This document shows positions 7,983 through 16,896 of a stretch of DNA of 23,735 nt, in pieces. The notes below the pieces were generated by a model that saw nothing but the letters and a program-made list of their open reading frames with translations, did not search any database and was not told the DNA's origin. Origin of the DNA: Acidobacteriota bacterium (GTDB taxonomy: Bacteria > Acidobacteriota > Thermoanaerobaculia > Thermoanaerobaculales > Thermoanaerobaculaceae); the NCBI GenBank assembly GCA_021782525.1, contig JAJXUY010000004.1, positions 1-23,735 of the forward strand, given 5' to 3'. The position numbers were made by a program, and so were the translations under genes. The number at the start of each line of letters is the position of its first letter. Position 1 is the stretch's first letter.

Positions 7983-8846
7983 ATGACGGCCGAACGAGAC
8001 GATCGCTCCAAGACAAGCCAGCCACAGGTCCGCCTGCTGATCGCGGACGTCGACGGCACCCTCGTCACGCAGGACAAGGCCCTGACCCGGCGCGCCGTCC
8101 GGGCGGTCCACGCCCTCCACGAGGCCGGGATCGCCTTCGCCGTCACCAGCGGCCGCCCGCCGCGGGGGATGACCATGCTGATCGAGCCGCTCGCCCTCAC
8201 GGTGCCCATCGCGGGCTTCAACGGCGGCATGTTCGTCGCTCCCGACATGACGATCATCGAGCAACACGTCCTTCCGGCCGGCGTCGCCGCACGCGTCGTC
8301 GCAACCATCAAGGCGCACGGCCTGACCGTATGGGTCTACCGGGACAAGGACTGGTTCGTCGAGGAGAACGACGCGCCGCACGTCGCCCGCGAGCAGTGGA
8401 CCGTCAAGTTCCCGCCGACGGTCGTCCCCGGTTTCGAGCGACTGCTGGACAACGTCGTCAAGATCGTCGGCGTCAGCGACGACCTCGACGCGGTCGCGCG
8501 CTGCGAGTCCGACACGCAGAGGGCGTTCGGCCGGCAGGTCTCGGCCGCGCGCTCGCAGCCCTACTACCTGGACGTGACGCACCCGAGCGCCAACAAGGGC
8601 GCCGTGGTCGCCTGGCTGTCCAAGCACCTGCACATCCCGGCGGACCAGATCGCCACGATCGGCGACCAGCCCAACGACGTGCTGATGTTCGCCAGGAGCG
8701 GCCTGAGCATCGCCGTGGCCAACGCCAGCCAGGAGGTGCGACAGGACGCCACCCACGTGACCACCTCCAACGAGGAGGAAGGCTTCGCCAACGCCGTCGA
8801 GCGCTTCATCCTTCCCAACGCCAAACCGGCCGGAGGCACGACATGA
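7983..8846 (+). CDS. Cof-type HAD-IIB family phosphatase
   Basis: A 287-residue HAD hydrolase of the Cof/YidA-like IIB class. Motif I is LIADVDGTLVT (nucleophile Asp and acid/base Asp) near residue 22, motif II is FAVTSGRPPRGM near residue 55, the C2-type cap lies between, motif III is the Lys of NKGAVVAWL near residue 205, and motif IV is TIGDQPNDVLMF near residue 227. Family members dephosphorylate sugar phosphates, but the substrate cannot be read from the sequence. Its place between pgl and tkt suggests a sugar phosphate of this pathway, perhaps removing a toxic side product or starting sugar synthesis. ATG 7983 with GGCAGGAG 3-5 bases upstream is preferred over ATG 7956. The stop overlaps the tkt start. 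Confidence 0.88.
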   Translation: MTAERDDRSKTSQPQVRLLIADVDGTLVTQDKALTRRAVRAVHALHEAGIAFAVTSGRPPRGMTMLIEPLALTVPIAGFNGGMFVAPDMTIIEQHVLPAGVAARVVATIKAHGLTVWVYRDKDWFVEENDAPHVAREQWTVKFPPTVVPGFERLLDNVVKIVGVSDDLDAVARCESDTQRAFGRQVSAARSQPYYLDVTHPSANKGAVVAWLSKHLHIPADQIATIGDQPNDVLMFARSGLSIAVANASQEVRQDATHVTTSNEEEGFANAVERFILPNAKPAGGTT

Positions 8847-10867
8847 CCCCACGCGGGAACGGTTCGAGCAATCACGGGTGGACGGCGTCCGCCGCCCACA
8901 ACGGATCAAGCATGAGCGGGCGTCAGCACGGCAGCGAGCCCGCAGGCCGGTCGGTCCCCATGGCCGGTGAGCTGCAGCGCATCGCGGAGTTGGGCAAGCA
9001 GCTCAGGGTGGACAGCATCCGGTGCACGACGGCGGCCGGGTCCGGCCATCCGACGTCCTCGATGTCGGCCGCCGACCTCATGGCGGTGCTCCTGGCCAAC
9101 CACCTCAAGTACGACTGGGACGAACCCGGCAACCCGAACAACGACCGCCTGATCTTCTCCAAGGGGCATGCGAGCCCGCTGCTCTACTCGATGTACAAGG
9201 CGGCCGGCGCCATCACCGACGAGGAGCTGATGTCGTTGCGCACGTTCGGCAGCCGGCTCGAAGGACACCCGAAGCCGTTGCAGCGCACCGGGGATCACGG
9301 CACGCCGCGCGGCCTGCCCTGGGTGGACGTGGCGACCGGCTCCCTCGGGCAGGGCCTGCCCGTCGGCGTCGGCATGGCCCTGGGCGGGAAGTACGTCGAC
9401 AAGCTGCCGTTCGACGTCTGGGTGCTGCTGGGCGACAGCGAGGTCGCCGAGGGCTCGGTCTGGGAGGCGTTCGACAAGGCGGGCCACTACAAGCTGAACC
9501 ACCTGATCGCCGTCCTCGACATGAACCGGCTCGGCCAGCGCGGGCCGACCGACCTCGGTTGGGACGCACCCGTCTACGCCGCCCGCGCCCGCGCCTTCGG
9601 GTGGCACGCCATCGAGATCGACGGCCACGACATCGCCGCCATCGATGCGGCGTACAGGGAAGCGCTGGCCCAAGAGGAGAAGCCCACGTGCATCGTCGCG
9701 AGGACCGTGAAGGGCTCGGGCGTTGCGCTCGTGGCGGACAAGGAGGGATGGCACGGCAAGGCCCTCGGCCCCGACCAGGCCACGGCGGCGATCGCGGAGC
9801 TGGGCGGCGAGCGCCACATCATCGTCGATGTCGCCAAGCCCCGTGGTGCGCGGCCGGCCCCGCTGCCCGCAGCCCGGCCTTTGCGGCTGCCGGCCTACGA
9901 GCTCGGAACGAAGGAAGCGACGCGGAAGGCGTTCGGGGACGCGCTCGTGGCGCTCGGCGGGAACCGTCCGGACGTGGTGGTCCTCGACGGCGAGGTGTCC
10001 AACTCGACGTTCACGGAGGAGTTCAACAAGGCCTATCCCGGCCGGTTCTTCGAAGCGTATATCGCCGAGCAGCAGCTCGTCGGCGCCGCCCTCGGCCTGA
10101 GCGTCCTGGGGAAGGTCGCCTTCGCCGCGACCTTCGCCGCGTTCCTCACCCGCGCCTACGATCAGATCCGCATGGCCGCCGTGTCCGGCGCCAGCGTTCG
10201 CCTGGGAGGGTCGCACGCCGGCGTCAGCATCGGCGAGGACGGGCCGTCGCAGATGGCCCTGGAAGATCTGGCGATGATGCGGGCCGTCCACGGCAGCACC
10301 GTGCTGTACCCGTGCGATGCCAACCAGACGGCCAGCCTGGTCACCGCCATGGCCGAGCTGCCCGGGATTTCCTACCTGCGCCTGACCCGCGAGAAGACGC
10401 CGGTCATCTACCCTCCCGGCGAGGCGTTCCCCATCGGGGGGAGCAGGACGGTGCGGCGGTCGGATACGGACCAGGTGGCCATCGTCGCCGCGGGGATTAC
10501 CTTGCACGAGGCCCTCCGGGCATGCGAGCGCCTCGAGTCGGAGGGGATCCGAGCCCGGGTCATCGACGCCTATTCGGTCAAGCCGATCGACAAGGCGTCG
10601 GTGTGCGAGGCCGCGCGGGCGACGGGAGGCCGCGTCGTGGTGGTCGAGGACCACTGGCCGGAGGGTGGGCTCGGCGACGCCGTCCTGGAAGCGTTCGCGG
10701 GCGCGGGGACGACGGCCCCAACCGTGGTCAAGCTGGCGGTGCGCTCCATGCCGACCTCGGGCACGCCCGCGCAGCTCATGAACGAGGCCGGGATCGACGC
10801 CGAGCACATCGCGCAAGCCGTCAGGGAGTGCCTGCGAGTGCCGCCCGAGCAGGGTGCGAAGGGGTGA
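8843..10867 (+). CDS. tkt: Transketolase
   Basis: A 674-residue thiamine-diphosphate enzyme moving two-carbon units between ketose and aldose phosphates. The N-terminal TPP domain has [31 protein letters not shown] and the TPP/Mg motif [13 protein letters not shown] (near residue 196) ending in LDMNRLGQ. The pyrimidine domain has [19 protein letters not shown] with the catalytic Glu near residue 407. The C-terminal domain is intact ([11 protein letters not shown]). The order and wording ([16 protein letters not shown]) resemble the shorter, animal-like transketolases of about 620 residues, so a Ser/Gly/His-rich N-terminal tail of about 40 residues is an extra. GGAGG lies 6-7 bases before ATG 8843, which overlaps the HAD stop (ATGA). 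A later start at ATG 8960 ([12 protein letters not shown]) would remove the tail. Confidence 0.94.
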   Translation: MTPRGNGSSNHGWTASAAHNGSSMSGRQHGSEPAGRSVPMAGELQRIAELGKQLRVDSIRCTTAAGSGHPTSSMSAADLMAVLLANHLKYDWDEPGNPNNDRLIFSKGHASPLLYSMYKAAGAITDEELMSLRTFGSRLEGHPKPLQRTGDHGTPRGLPWVDVATGSLGQGLPVGVGMALGGKYVDKLPFDVWVLLGDSEVAEGSVWEAFDKAGHYKLNHLIAVLDMNRLGQRGPTDLGWDAPVYAARARAFGWHAIEIDGHDIAAIDAAYREALAQEEKPTCIVARTVKGSGVALVADKEGWHGKALGPDQATAAIAELGGERHIIVDVAKPRGARPAPLPAARPLRLPAYELGTKEATRKAFGDALVALGGNRPDVVVLDGEVSNSTFTEEFNKAYPGRFFEAYIAEQQLVGAALGLSVLGKVAFAATFAAFLTRAYDQIRMAAVSGASVRLGGSHAGVSIGEDGPSQMALEDLAMMRAVHGSTVLYPCDANQTASLVTAMAELPGISYLRLTREKTPVIYPPGEAFPIGGSRTVRRSDTDQVAIVAAGITLHEALRACERLESEGIRARVIDAYSVKPIDKASVCEAARATGGRVVVVEDHWPEGGLGDAVLEAFAGAGTTAPTVVKLAVRSMPTSGTPAQLMNEAGIDAEHIAQAVRECLRVPPEQGAKG

Positions 10868-10872
10868 CCGCT

Positions 10873-12513
10873 ATGACGACGACCAAGGACCATCTCACCG
10901 CAACTCCCGAGTGGAACGCTCTCGAAGCCCATTACCGGAAGATCCGAGGGCTGCACCTGCGCGATCTCTTTGCCGCCGATCCCGAGCGCGCCGAGCGCAT
11001 GACGGTCGCAGCCGCCGGCATCCACCTCGACTACTCGAAGAACCGCGTCACGGACGAGACCCTCGCGCTCCTGCTGCAACTGGCCCGGGCGTCCGGTTTG
11101 CGGCCCCGCATCGACGCGATGTTCCGGGGCGACACGATCAACGTCACCGAGGAGCGGGCCGTCCTGCACGTGGCGCTGCGCGCCCCGAGAGGGCAGTCGA
11201 TCCGTGTCGACGGCGAGGACGTGGTGCCCCGGGTGCACGCCGTCCTCGACCGGATGGCCGCCTTCGCCGCCGCGGTGCGCAGCGGGGCGTGGAAGGGCCA
11301 CACCGGCAAGCCGATCCGCAACATCGTCAACGTCGGCATCGGCGGCTCCGACCTCGGCCCCGTGATGGCGTACGAGGCGCTGCGGCACTACAGCCAGCGC
11401 GAGCTGACGTTCCGTTTCGTCTCCAACATCGACGGCACCGACTTCGCCGAGGCGACGCGCGATCTCGATCCCACCGAGACGCTGTTCGTCATCTCGTCGA
11501 AGACGTTCACGACGCTGGAGACGATGACCAACGCGCGCACGGCCCGCGACTGGGCCCTCCAGAGCTTGAAGGACCGCGCCGCCGTCGCCAGGCACTTCGT
11601 CGCTGTCTCGACCAACGCCGGCGAGGTGGCGAAGTTCGGCATCGACACCGCCAACATGTTCGAGTTTTGGGACTGGGTCGGGGGGCGCTACTCGATGGAC
11701 TCGGCGATCGGGCTCTCGACGATGATTGCCATCGGGCCCGAGCATTTCCGCGCCATGCTCGAGGGCTTCCACCAGATCGACGAGCACTTCCGCACCGCCC
11801 CGTTCGAGCACAACCTGCCGGTGCTCCTCGGGCTCCTCGGCGTCTGGTACAACAACTTCTTCGCCGCGCAGACCGTCGCGGTCCTGCCGTACGAGCAGTA
11901 CCTGAAGCGCTTCCCGGCCTACCTCCAGCAGCTGACGATGGAGAGCAACGGCAAGCACGTCACGCTCGACGGAAGCGAGACCGCCTACCAGACCGGGCCG
12001 ATCTACTGGGGAGAGCCGGGCACGAACGGCCAGCACTCGTTCTACCAGCTGATCCACCAGGGGACCAAGCTCATCCCCTGCGACCTCATCGCGTTCGCCA
12101 AGCCGCTCAACCCGCTCGGCCGCCACCACGACGTCCTCCTGGCCAACGTCCTGGCCCAGGCGGAGGCGTTGGCGTTCGGCAAGACCGCACGGGAGGTCGA
12201 GGCCGAGGGCACCCCGGCCAGGCTCGTGCCCCACCGCACCTTCGAGGGCAACCGTCCGTCGAACGTCCTCCTGCTCGAGCGGTTGACCCCGGCGGCGCTG
12301 GGGAAGCTCGTCGCGCTGTACGAACACGCCGTCTTCACGCAGGGCGCGATCTGGCGCATCGACTCGTTCGACCAGTGGGGGGTCGAGCTGGGCAAGGTGC
12401 TCGCCCAGCGCATCATCCCCGAGCTCGAGAGCCCAACGACGCCGGAGCTCGCGCACGATGGCTCGACGAACGCCCTGATCCGGCGCTACCGCGAACTCAG
12501 GGACGCGCCATAG
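10873..12513 (+). CDS. pgi: Glucose-6-phosphate isomerase
   Basis: A 546-residue protein interconverting glucose-6-phosphate and fructose-6-phosphate. Motifs: [19 protein letters not shown] near residue 155, [15 protein letters not shown] near residue 212, [18 protein letters not shown] near residue 260, [19 protein letters not shown] near residue 380, and [16 protein letters not shown] near residue 497, which are the classical PGI signatures including the catalytic Glu, His and Lys. Length is normal. AAGGGG upstream favours ATG 10873; a GTG at 10864 overlapping the tkt TGA is in frame and possible. As last gene of the P2 operon it returns fructose-6-phosphate to Zwf, so the operon can run as an NADPH-producing cycle. 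Confidence 0.95.
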   Translation: MTTTKDHLTATPEWNALEAHYRKIRGLHLRDLFAADPERAERMTVAAAGIHLDYSKNRVTDETLALLLQLARASGLRPRIDAMFRGDTINVTEERAVLHVALRAPRGQSIRVDGEDVVPRVHAVLDRMAAFAAAVRSGAWKGHTGKPIRNIVNVGIGGSDLGPVMAYEALRHYSQRELTFRFVSNIDGTDFAEATRDLDPTETLFVISSKTFTTLETMTNARTARDWALQSLKDRAAVARHFVAVSTNAGEVAKFGIDTANMFEFWDWVGGRYSMDSAIGLSTMIAIGPEHFRAMLEGFHQIDEHFRTAPFEHNLPVLLGLLGVWYNNFFAAQTVAVLPYEQYLKRFPAYLQQLTMESNGKHVTLDGSETAYQTGPIYWGEPGTNGQHSFYQLIHQGTKLIPCDLIAFAKPLNPLGRHHDVLLANVLAQAEALAFGKTAREVEAEGTPARLVPHRTFEGNRPSNVLLLERLTPAALGKLVALYEHAVFTQGAIWRIDSFDQWGVELGKVLAQRIIPELESPTTPELAHDGSTNALIRRYRELRDAP

Positions 12514-12596
12514 CGCCGCGACGAGCGCCGTTGCCGCCTTCGCCGGGGTCGCCGCGCCGCTGCGGCACGGCTCTCGCAACGACCGCACACGCGCGC

Positions 12597-12625
12597 CGTC
12601 GGGACGCGGCGCCCGCCGCGCGACG
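12597..12625 (+). terminator. GC-rich hairpin after pgi
   Basis: CGTCG (12597-12601), a GGA bulge, CGCGGC (12605-12610), loop GCCC, GCCGCG (12615-12620) and CGACG (12621-12625) form an 11-bp stem with one 3-nt bulge. It lies 84 bp after the pgi stop and 13 bp before P3. There is no T-tract, so intrinsic termination is uncertain; it may simply separate the operon from the next promoter. The rest of 12514-12638 shows nothing else. Confidence 0.4.
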
Positions 12626-12638
12626 CCGCCCTCCGGAG

Positions 12639-12716
12639 GGGTAGTTTCTACCCACGCCGAGACCTCACGCCCGGGTAGAAAGTGCGCTTCCCGCTGGGGG
12701 ACCCGAGCACTAGCTT
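12639..12716 (+). promoter_or_regulatory. Repeated tripartite promoter, copy P3 (upstream of the radical SAM gene)
   Basis: Perfect 15-bp palindrome GGGTAGTTTCTACCC (12639-12653), second element GGGTAGAAAGTGCGCTTCC starting 34 bp later at 12673, -10-like CTAGCTT starting 37 bp later at 12710. Subtype A. The leader then reaches CTCACGAGACGG around 12743, where P4 has CTCATGAAACGT: the position of the cassette's start codon reads ACG. The actual gene starts about 115 bp further on, at GTG 12858. Nothing else is recognisable in 12717-12857 apart from the GGAGGT site at 12848-12853. Confidence 0.88.
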
Positions 12717-12857
12717 CTTGGCATGCTCGGGAACGGCGCCGGCTCACGAGACGGACGCTCGCGGCAGCGAGAGGCTCCTTCCCGGCCATCGCGCCGCTGC
12801 GGTTCCCCACCGCGGTGACCGGTGGACGAGAGGCGTCGCGGACGCGTGGAGGTCAAC

Positions 12858-15218
12858 GTGAGGGCGAGCCAACACGACGATGAGGCCCGGCACCGTTCCG
12901 GACGGCCGCCGGGTCAACGACCATCGGGAGTTCCGGCGGCGGCCTCCCCCAAGGCCTTGCTCGTCTATCCGGCGTTCCCGCCCTCCTACTGGGGTTTCCA
13001 GTACGCCATCGAGCTGGTCGGCAAGCGCACCGCGATGCCGCCGCTCGGCCTGCTCACCGTGGCCGCGATGCTCCCCGCCAACTATCGAGTGCACCTGGTG
13101 GACATGAACGTCGCGCCGCTGACCGACGACGACCTCGACTGGGCGGACCTGGTGCTGACCTCCACCATGGTCGTCCAGCAGCGTTCGCTGCGTGACGTCA
13201 TCGCGCGCTGCAACGCGCGCCGCCGCCCGGTGGCGGTCGGCGGGCCGCACCCCACCTCGTTCACGGACGACATCGCCGGCGCCGATCACTACCTGCTCGA
13301 CGAGGTCGAGGAGACCTTCCCCCGCTTTCTCGCCGATTGGGAGGCCGGAGAGGCCGCGCGAGTCTACCGCCCGGAGCGCAAGCCGGCGATCGCCGCGACG
13401 CCGACGCCGCGCTTCGAGCTCCTCGACCTCGACGCCTACGCCTCGATGGCGCTCCAGTTCTCGCGCGGCTGCCCGTTCGACTGCGAGTTTTGCGACATCA
13501 CGACGCTGTTCGGACGCGTCCCGCGCACGAAGTCCAACGCGCAGATGCTCTCCGAGTTCGACCGCCTCCACGCGCTCGGCTGGCGCGGCCCGGTCTTCCT
13601 CGTCGACGACAACTTCATCGGCAACCAGCGGGAGGCGATGCGCCTGCTGCCCGCGCTGGCGAACTGGCAGCGGGAGCGCGGCTACCCGTTCGACCTCTAC
13701 ACCGAGGCGAGCCTCAACCTGGCCCGGCTCGAGCCGGTGCTCGACGCGATGGTCGCGGCCGGCTTCACGATGGCTTTCGTGGGCATCGAGAGCCCCAACC
13801 CGGAGGCGCTGCGCCGGACGAACAAGCCCCAGAACACCGACCGCGGAGACGACCAGCACCTTCTCCACGCCGTCACCGCGATCCAGCGCAAGGGCATCGA
13901 AGTCACCGGCGGCTTCATCCTCGGCCTCGACGGTGACGGCCCGGAGGTCTTCGACGCCCAGGTCGCGTTCATCCAGGAGGCGGGCATCCCCACCGCCATG
14001 GTCGGCCTGCTCACCGCCATGCGCGGCACCGATCTCTACGCCCGCCTCGGGCGCGAAGGGCGTCTGCTCGAGGAGTCGAGCGGCAACAACGTCGAGATCA
14101 CCCTCAACTTTCGTTCCGAACTCGATCGTGAGGTCCTGATCTCCGGCTACGTTCGCGTGCTCTCGGCGCTCTACGAGAAGAGCTTGAAGAGCTACTTCGA
14201 GCGCTGCTGGACGCTGCTCGCCCGCCTCGGAGACCGCCCGCGGCCGCACCAACCGGTGGGCAGCGCGGAGCTGCTCGCCCTGGTTCGCTCGCTGCGCCTC
14301 CAGCTCTTCTCGAGCCAGGGGCCGGCCTACTTGAAGCTCCTCCTCCGCACCCTGCTCCACCGGCCCACCATGCTCGACCAGGCGGTGCGCCTGGCGATCA
14401 AGGGCCTTCACTTCCGCGAGTTCACGGTCCAGACGCTGGCGGCGCACGAGTTCCGCGAAGCCGCCCTGGCCGGCTACCGGGAGGTCGAGGAGCTGGCGGA
14501 GTGGGCTGCGGCCGGCGGCTTCGACGAGGCGCTCGCGCGCGGGGCGGAGCGGGCGCGCCGGCGAATTCGGCGCCTGCACCGCAGGCTGCGGCCGGAGTTC
14601 CGGCGCACGCTGCTGCCGGACCTGGCAGGCATCGAGCTCGCGATCGACGAGTGCGTGGGCGAGGTCCCCGGCCTCGAACTGGTGGGCCGCTGGGCGCCGA
14701 GGGTGCGCCAGTGGTTCGCCGAGGCTCCGTGGGAGCGGGCGCTGCTCGCGCACGGTTACGAGCCGACCGCGCGCGGCCTGAAGACGGCGGCGACACCCAT
14801 CGTGACGCTCGTTCCGCCGGTTCAGGTCGGCAGGCTGCGCCGGGCCCTCGGGGTCTACTTCCGCGAGCTGGAGGTCAAGGTGCTGACCGCGTCCGACCAG
14901 CTCGCCGCGCTTGGCCACGAGCGACTCGAGCGCCTCTACCGCGGCGCCGACCCGGCGGCGGCCATGCTCGCCTACTTGCGCGAGCTGGGCCGGAGGATCG
15001 ACGCGGTTCTGGTGCCGGTCACCGCGGGCCTCGGTGACGCGGGTGGGCGCGTGCAGTGGCTGTCGTCCAAGGCGGCGGCGCTGCCCCCGGTGATCGCCTT
15101 CCCGCTCGAGGGGAGCCGCCGCCGGCTGCGGGCCGGTCTGGTCGAGCTCGGCGAGCTGCTCACCGGCGACACCATCCGCGCCGAGCTCGCCTACGAGCGC
15201 GCCTTCGCCTTCGCCTGA
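12858..15218 (+). CDS. B12-binding radical SAM protein (HpnP-like N-terminal part, DUF4070-type) with long C-terminal extension
   Basis: A 786-residue protein. The N-terminus (about 30-150) is a cobalamin-binding-like domain (ALLVYPAFPPSYWGFQYAIE, PPLGLLTVAAMLP, VDMNV, VAVGGPHPTS). A radical SAM core follows with the [4Fe-4S] motif SRGCPFDCEFCDITTLFGR (CxxxCxxC, near residue 200), then VFLVDDNFIGN and FVGIESPNPEALR. The region after about 360 resembles DUF4070 tails. Related enzymes are about 470-520 residues and include the hopanoid C-2 methylase HpnP, so the last 270 or so residues, helical and Arg-rich, are unusual. The substrate is unknown; methylation of a lipid is only a guess, as no hopanoid genes are near. 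GTG 12858 with GGAGGT 4 bases upstream is preferred over GTG 12822. Monocistronic between P3 and P4. Confidence 0.85.
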   Translation: MRASQHDDEARHRSGRPPGQRPSGVPAAASPKALLVYPAFPPSYWGFQYAIELVGKRTAMPPLGLLTVAAMLPANYRVHLVDMNVAPLTDDDLDWADLVLTSTMVVQQRSLRDVIARCNARRRPVAVGGPHPTSFTDDIAGADHYLLDEVEETFPRFLADWEAGEAARVYRPERKPAIAATPTPRFELLDLDAYASMALQFSRGCPFDCEFCDITTLFGRVPRTKSNAQMLSEFDRLHALGWRGPVFLVDDNFIGNQREAMRLLPALANWQRERGYPFDLYTEASLNLARLEPVLDAMVAAGFTMAFVGIESPNPEALRRTNKPQNTDRGDDQHLLHAVTAIQRKGIEVTGGFILGLDGDGPEVFDAQVAFIQEAGIPTAMVGLLTAMRGTDLYARLGREGRLLEESSGNNVEITLNFRSELDREVLISGYVRVLSALYEKSLKSYFERCWTLLARLGDRPRPHQPVGSAELLALVRSLRLQLFSSQGPAYLKLLLRTLLHRPTMLDQAVRLAIKGLHFREFTVQTLAAHEFREAALAGYREVEELAEWAAAGGFDEALARGAERARRRIRRLHRRLRPEFRRTLLPDLAGIELAIDECVGEVPGLELVGRWAPRVRQWFAEAPWERALLAHGYEPTARGLKTAATPIVTLVPPVQVGRLRRALGVYFRELEVKVLTASDQLAALGHERLERLYRGADPAAAMLAYLRELGRRIDAVLVPVTAGLGDAGGRVQWLSSKAAALPPVIAFPLEGSRRRLRAGLVELGELLTGDTIRAELAYERAFAFA

Positions 15219-15228
15219 GGCGGCCGGA

Positions 15229-15306
15229 GGGTAGTTTCTACCCACGCCGTTCTCGTACGACCGGGTAGTAAGTGCTCTTCCGAGCGGGAGATCCGCGGAC
15301 TAGGTT
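15229..15306 (+). promoter_or_regulatory. Repeated tripartite promoter, copy P4 (upstream of the BON lipoprotein gene)
   Basis: Perfect palindrome GGGTAGTTTCTACCC (15229-15243), second element GGGTAGTAAGTGCTCTTCC starting at 15263 (+34), -10-like CTAGGTT starting at 15300 (+37). Subtype A. It begins only 10 bp after the radical SAM stop codon. The 37-bp distance from CTAG to ATG 15337, with AAAGGACGG as ribosome binding site, makes this the likely intact reference version of the cassette, followed directly by a functional gene. Confidence 0.9.
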
Positions 15307-15336
15307 GGAGGCACGTTCGAGAAAGGACGGTACCTC

Positions 15337-15885
15337 ATGAAACGTGGAATGGTTGTGGCGGCAGGCTCTCTGATCGGTGTCGGGGTGCTGGCGCTGGTCG
15401 GGTGCGCCTCCTCGATGGTGCCCAAGGACACGCGGCAGACGGACTCGGGGATCACCTCGATGGTCCGGGCGTCGCTCGAGGCCAACGACAAGGTGAAGGC
15501 GCGGCAGGTGGACGTCGAGACCCGGGAGGGCACCGTGTACCTGACCGGCGTCGTGGACACGGAGCAAGCCAAGGTCGAGGCCGGTCGCATCGCGTGGCGC
15601 ACGGAAGGCGTGCGCGGCGTGGAGAACGACCTCACGGTCGGCGAGCGGACGGTCGGGAGCGAGATCGACGACGTGATGATCAGCTCCAAGGTCAAGGTGA
15701 AGCTGATCGCCAACACCGACATCAAGGCCGGCGACATCGACGTGAGCTGCTCGCAGGGGGTGGTCACGCTGATCGGCCGCGTCAGCTCCGAGACGATCAA
15801 GAACGAGGCCGGCCGCATCGCGCGCGATACCGCCGGCGTCAAGGGCGTGCACAACGAGCTCCTCGTCGGCACGATGAGGTACTAG
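15337..15885 (+). CDS. Lipoprotein with two BON domains (OsmY-like)
   Basis: A 182-residue protein with a lipoprotein signal peptide (lipobox LVGC, Cys at residue 23) and two BON domains: about 33-100 (ITSMVRASLEANDKVKARQV ... GVRGVENDLTV) and about 106-178 (IDDVMISSKVKVKLIANTDI ... GVKGVHNELLV). Each shows the conserved central glycine (GTVYLTGVV, GVVTLIGRV). BON proteins such as OsmY are periplasmic or outer-membrane attached, are thought to bind phospholipids, and are induced by osmotic and stationary-phase stress. ATG 15337 has AAAGGACGG upstream. It is the first gene after P4 and is followed after 16 bp by an lmo0937-type gene, which it probably shares a transcript with. Confidence 0.9.
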   Translation: MKRGMVVAAGSLIGVGVLALVGCASSMVPKDTRQTDSGITSMVRASLEANDKVKARQVDVETREGTVYLTGVVDTEQAKVEAGRIAWRTEGVRGVENDLTVGERTVGSEIDDVMISSKVKVKLIANTDIKAGDIDVSCSQGVVTLIGRVSSETIKNEAGRIARDTAGVKGVHNELLVGTMRY

Positions 15886-15901
15886 AGAACGGAGGCCCGA
15901 A

Positions 15902-16051
15902 ATGCTCTGGACGATCCTGGTCATTCTGCTCGTGTTGTGGTTGCTCGGCATGGTCACCTCCTACACGATGGGCGGCTTCATCCACATCCTGCTCGTCATC
16001 GCCGTGATCATCCTCGTCGTCCGGCTCGTCCAGGGAAGGCGGGTCCTCTGA
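15902..16051 (+). CDS. lmo0937-family small membrane protein, copy 1
   Basis: A 49-residue protein: hydrophobic helix MLWTILVILLVLWLLGMV, a short TSYTMGG turn, a second helix FIHILLVIAVIILVVRLV and a basic GRRVL end. This is the layout and wording of the lmo0937-family, small two-helix membrane proteins of unknown function common in stress-related loci. ACGGAGG lies 6 bases upstream of the ATG. It differs from the copy at 19603-19752 at only four residues (positions 6, 17, 39 and 44), so the two are recent duplicates. Confidence 0.88.
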   Translation: MLWTILVILLVLWLLGMVTSYTMGGFIHILLVIAVIILVVRLVQGRRVL

Positions 16052-16064
16052 CGATCGTCGCCAT

Positions 16065-16095
16065 GCCGCCGGCGTGCCCAAGCGCCGCCGGCGGC
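16065..16095 (+). terminator. Strong hairpin after lmo0937 copy 1
   Basis: GCCGCCGGCG (16065-16074) and CGCCGGCGGC (16086-16095) form a perfect 10-bp stem with an 11-nt loop, starting 13 bp after the stop codon at 16051 and ending 48 bp before the next gene. There is no T-run. Position and strength fit transcript termination or 3'-end protection of the BON-lmo0937 mRNA. Confidence 0.5.
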
Positions 16096-16143
16096 TCGAA
16101 CCTGGCCGGCAGCACGTAGGTGAGAAGAACGAGAGGTGCTGAG

Positions 16144-16896
16144 ATGAAGAAAGTAACGAGTTGGTTGGCCGTAGGCGTCTGCACGGCGGTCCTCGGATTC
16201 GCTCTCGCCCCCAAGGCGAACGCGCAGGGCACCGTCGAGCAGTCGTCCTTCACCCTGACCGAACCGCTGGATGTCGGAGGTACGGTCCTACAGCCCGGAA
16301 GCTACCAGATTAGCGTCGTCCTGCTCCAGGGGAACCGCAACATGCTGCGGGTGATGAACGCGGACGGCACGCATCTGATCACCACCGTCCTCTCGATCCC
16401 TCATCAGGAGAGGCCGGGCGCCGAGCAGATCCCCGCGAGCCGCTACACCTACTACCCGGCGAGCGCCGGCCACGTCACGGCGCTCAGAACCTGGTACGCA
16501 GCCGACACGCCGGGCCTCGGCGGTCACGACATCGTCTATCCAGAACAGCGCGCCATGGAACTGGCCGCCGCCGCCAACGAGCCGGTGGTTGCAACTCCGA
16601 ATACCGTGACGGAGGCGGATTACGCGACCGCGCCCCTCGTCGTGGTCACGCCGGCAAAGGAAGTGAAGCCGTACGAAATGGTGGCGGCACAGAGGCCGCC
16701 GGTTTCGGAGCCTGTCCCGGTGCAACCGGTCAAGCCGGAGGTCGTCGCGGCGGCGCCTGCCAGCGTGAAGGAGACGCCTGACAATCACAAGCGACTTCCC
16801 AAAACGGCGAGCGATCTCCCGCTGGTCGCGGGGCTCGGAGTTCTGTCGCTCGTCGGCGCGCTCAGCCTCGGCGTGCTCGCGAGACGGTTGGTGTGA
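16144..16896 (+). CDS. Secreted protein with C-terminal LPKTA sortase signal
   Basis: A 250-residue protein. A signal peptide (KKVTSWLAVGVCTAVLGFALAPKANA, cleavage about residue 27) is followed by a domain beginning SSFTLTEPLDVGGTVLQPGSYQI and MLRVMNADGTHLITTVLSIP, of a type I associate with Acidobacteria, then a Pro/Val/Glu-rich linker (about 135-215). The C-terminus is a cell-wall sorting signal: LPKTA at residues 218-222, a hydrophobic helix (LVAGLGVLSLVGALSLGVLA) and RRLV. The next gene, overlapping by GTGA, is a sortase, which surely acts on it. ATG 16144, with AGAGGTG upstream, is preferred over ATG 16120 since it starts the signal peptide. No copy of the repeated promoter precedes it. 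Function of the N-terminal domain is unknown. Confidence 0.85.
   Translation: MKKVTSWLAVGVCTAVLGFALAPKANAQGTVEQSSFTLTEPLDVGGTVLQPGSYQISVVLLQGNRNMLRVMNADGTHLITTVLSIPHQERPGAEQIPASRYTYYPASAGHVTALRTWYAADTPGLGGHDIVYPEQRAMELAAAANEPVVATPNTVTEADYATAPLVVVTPAKEVKPYEMVAAQRPPVSEPVPVQPVKPEVVAAAPASVKETPDNHKRLPKTASDLPLVAGLGVLSLVGALSLGVLARRLV

Noticed and set aside
12639..12716. A sigma54 promoter (-24 GG / -12 GC) with the palindrome as enhancer site
   Set aside because: No TGGC-N7-TTGC-like pair is conserved across the six copies at a constant position; the conserved downstream block is CTAG-TT.
12858..15218. Naming the radical SAM gene hpnP
   Set aside because: It is much longer than HpnP, no hopanoid genes are near, and motif memory alone cannot separate HpnP from other DUF4070 relatives.
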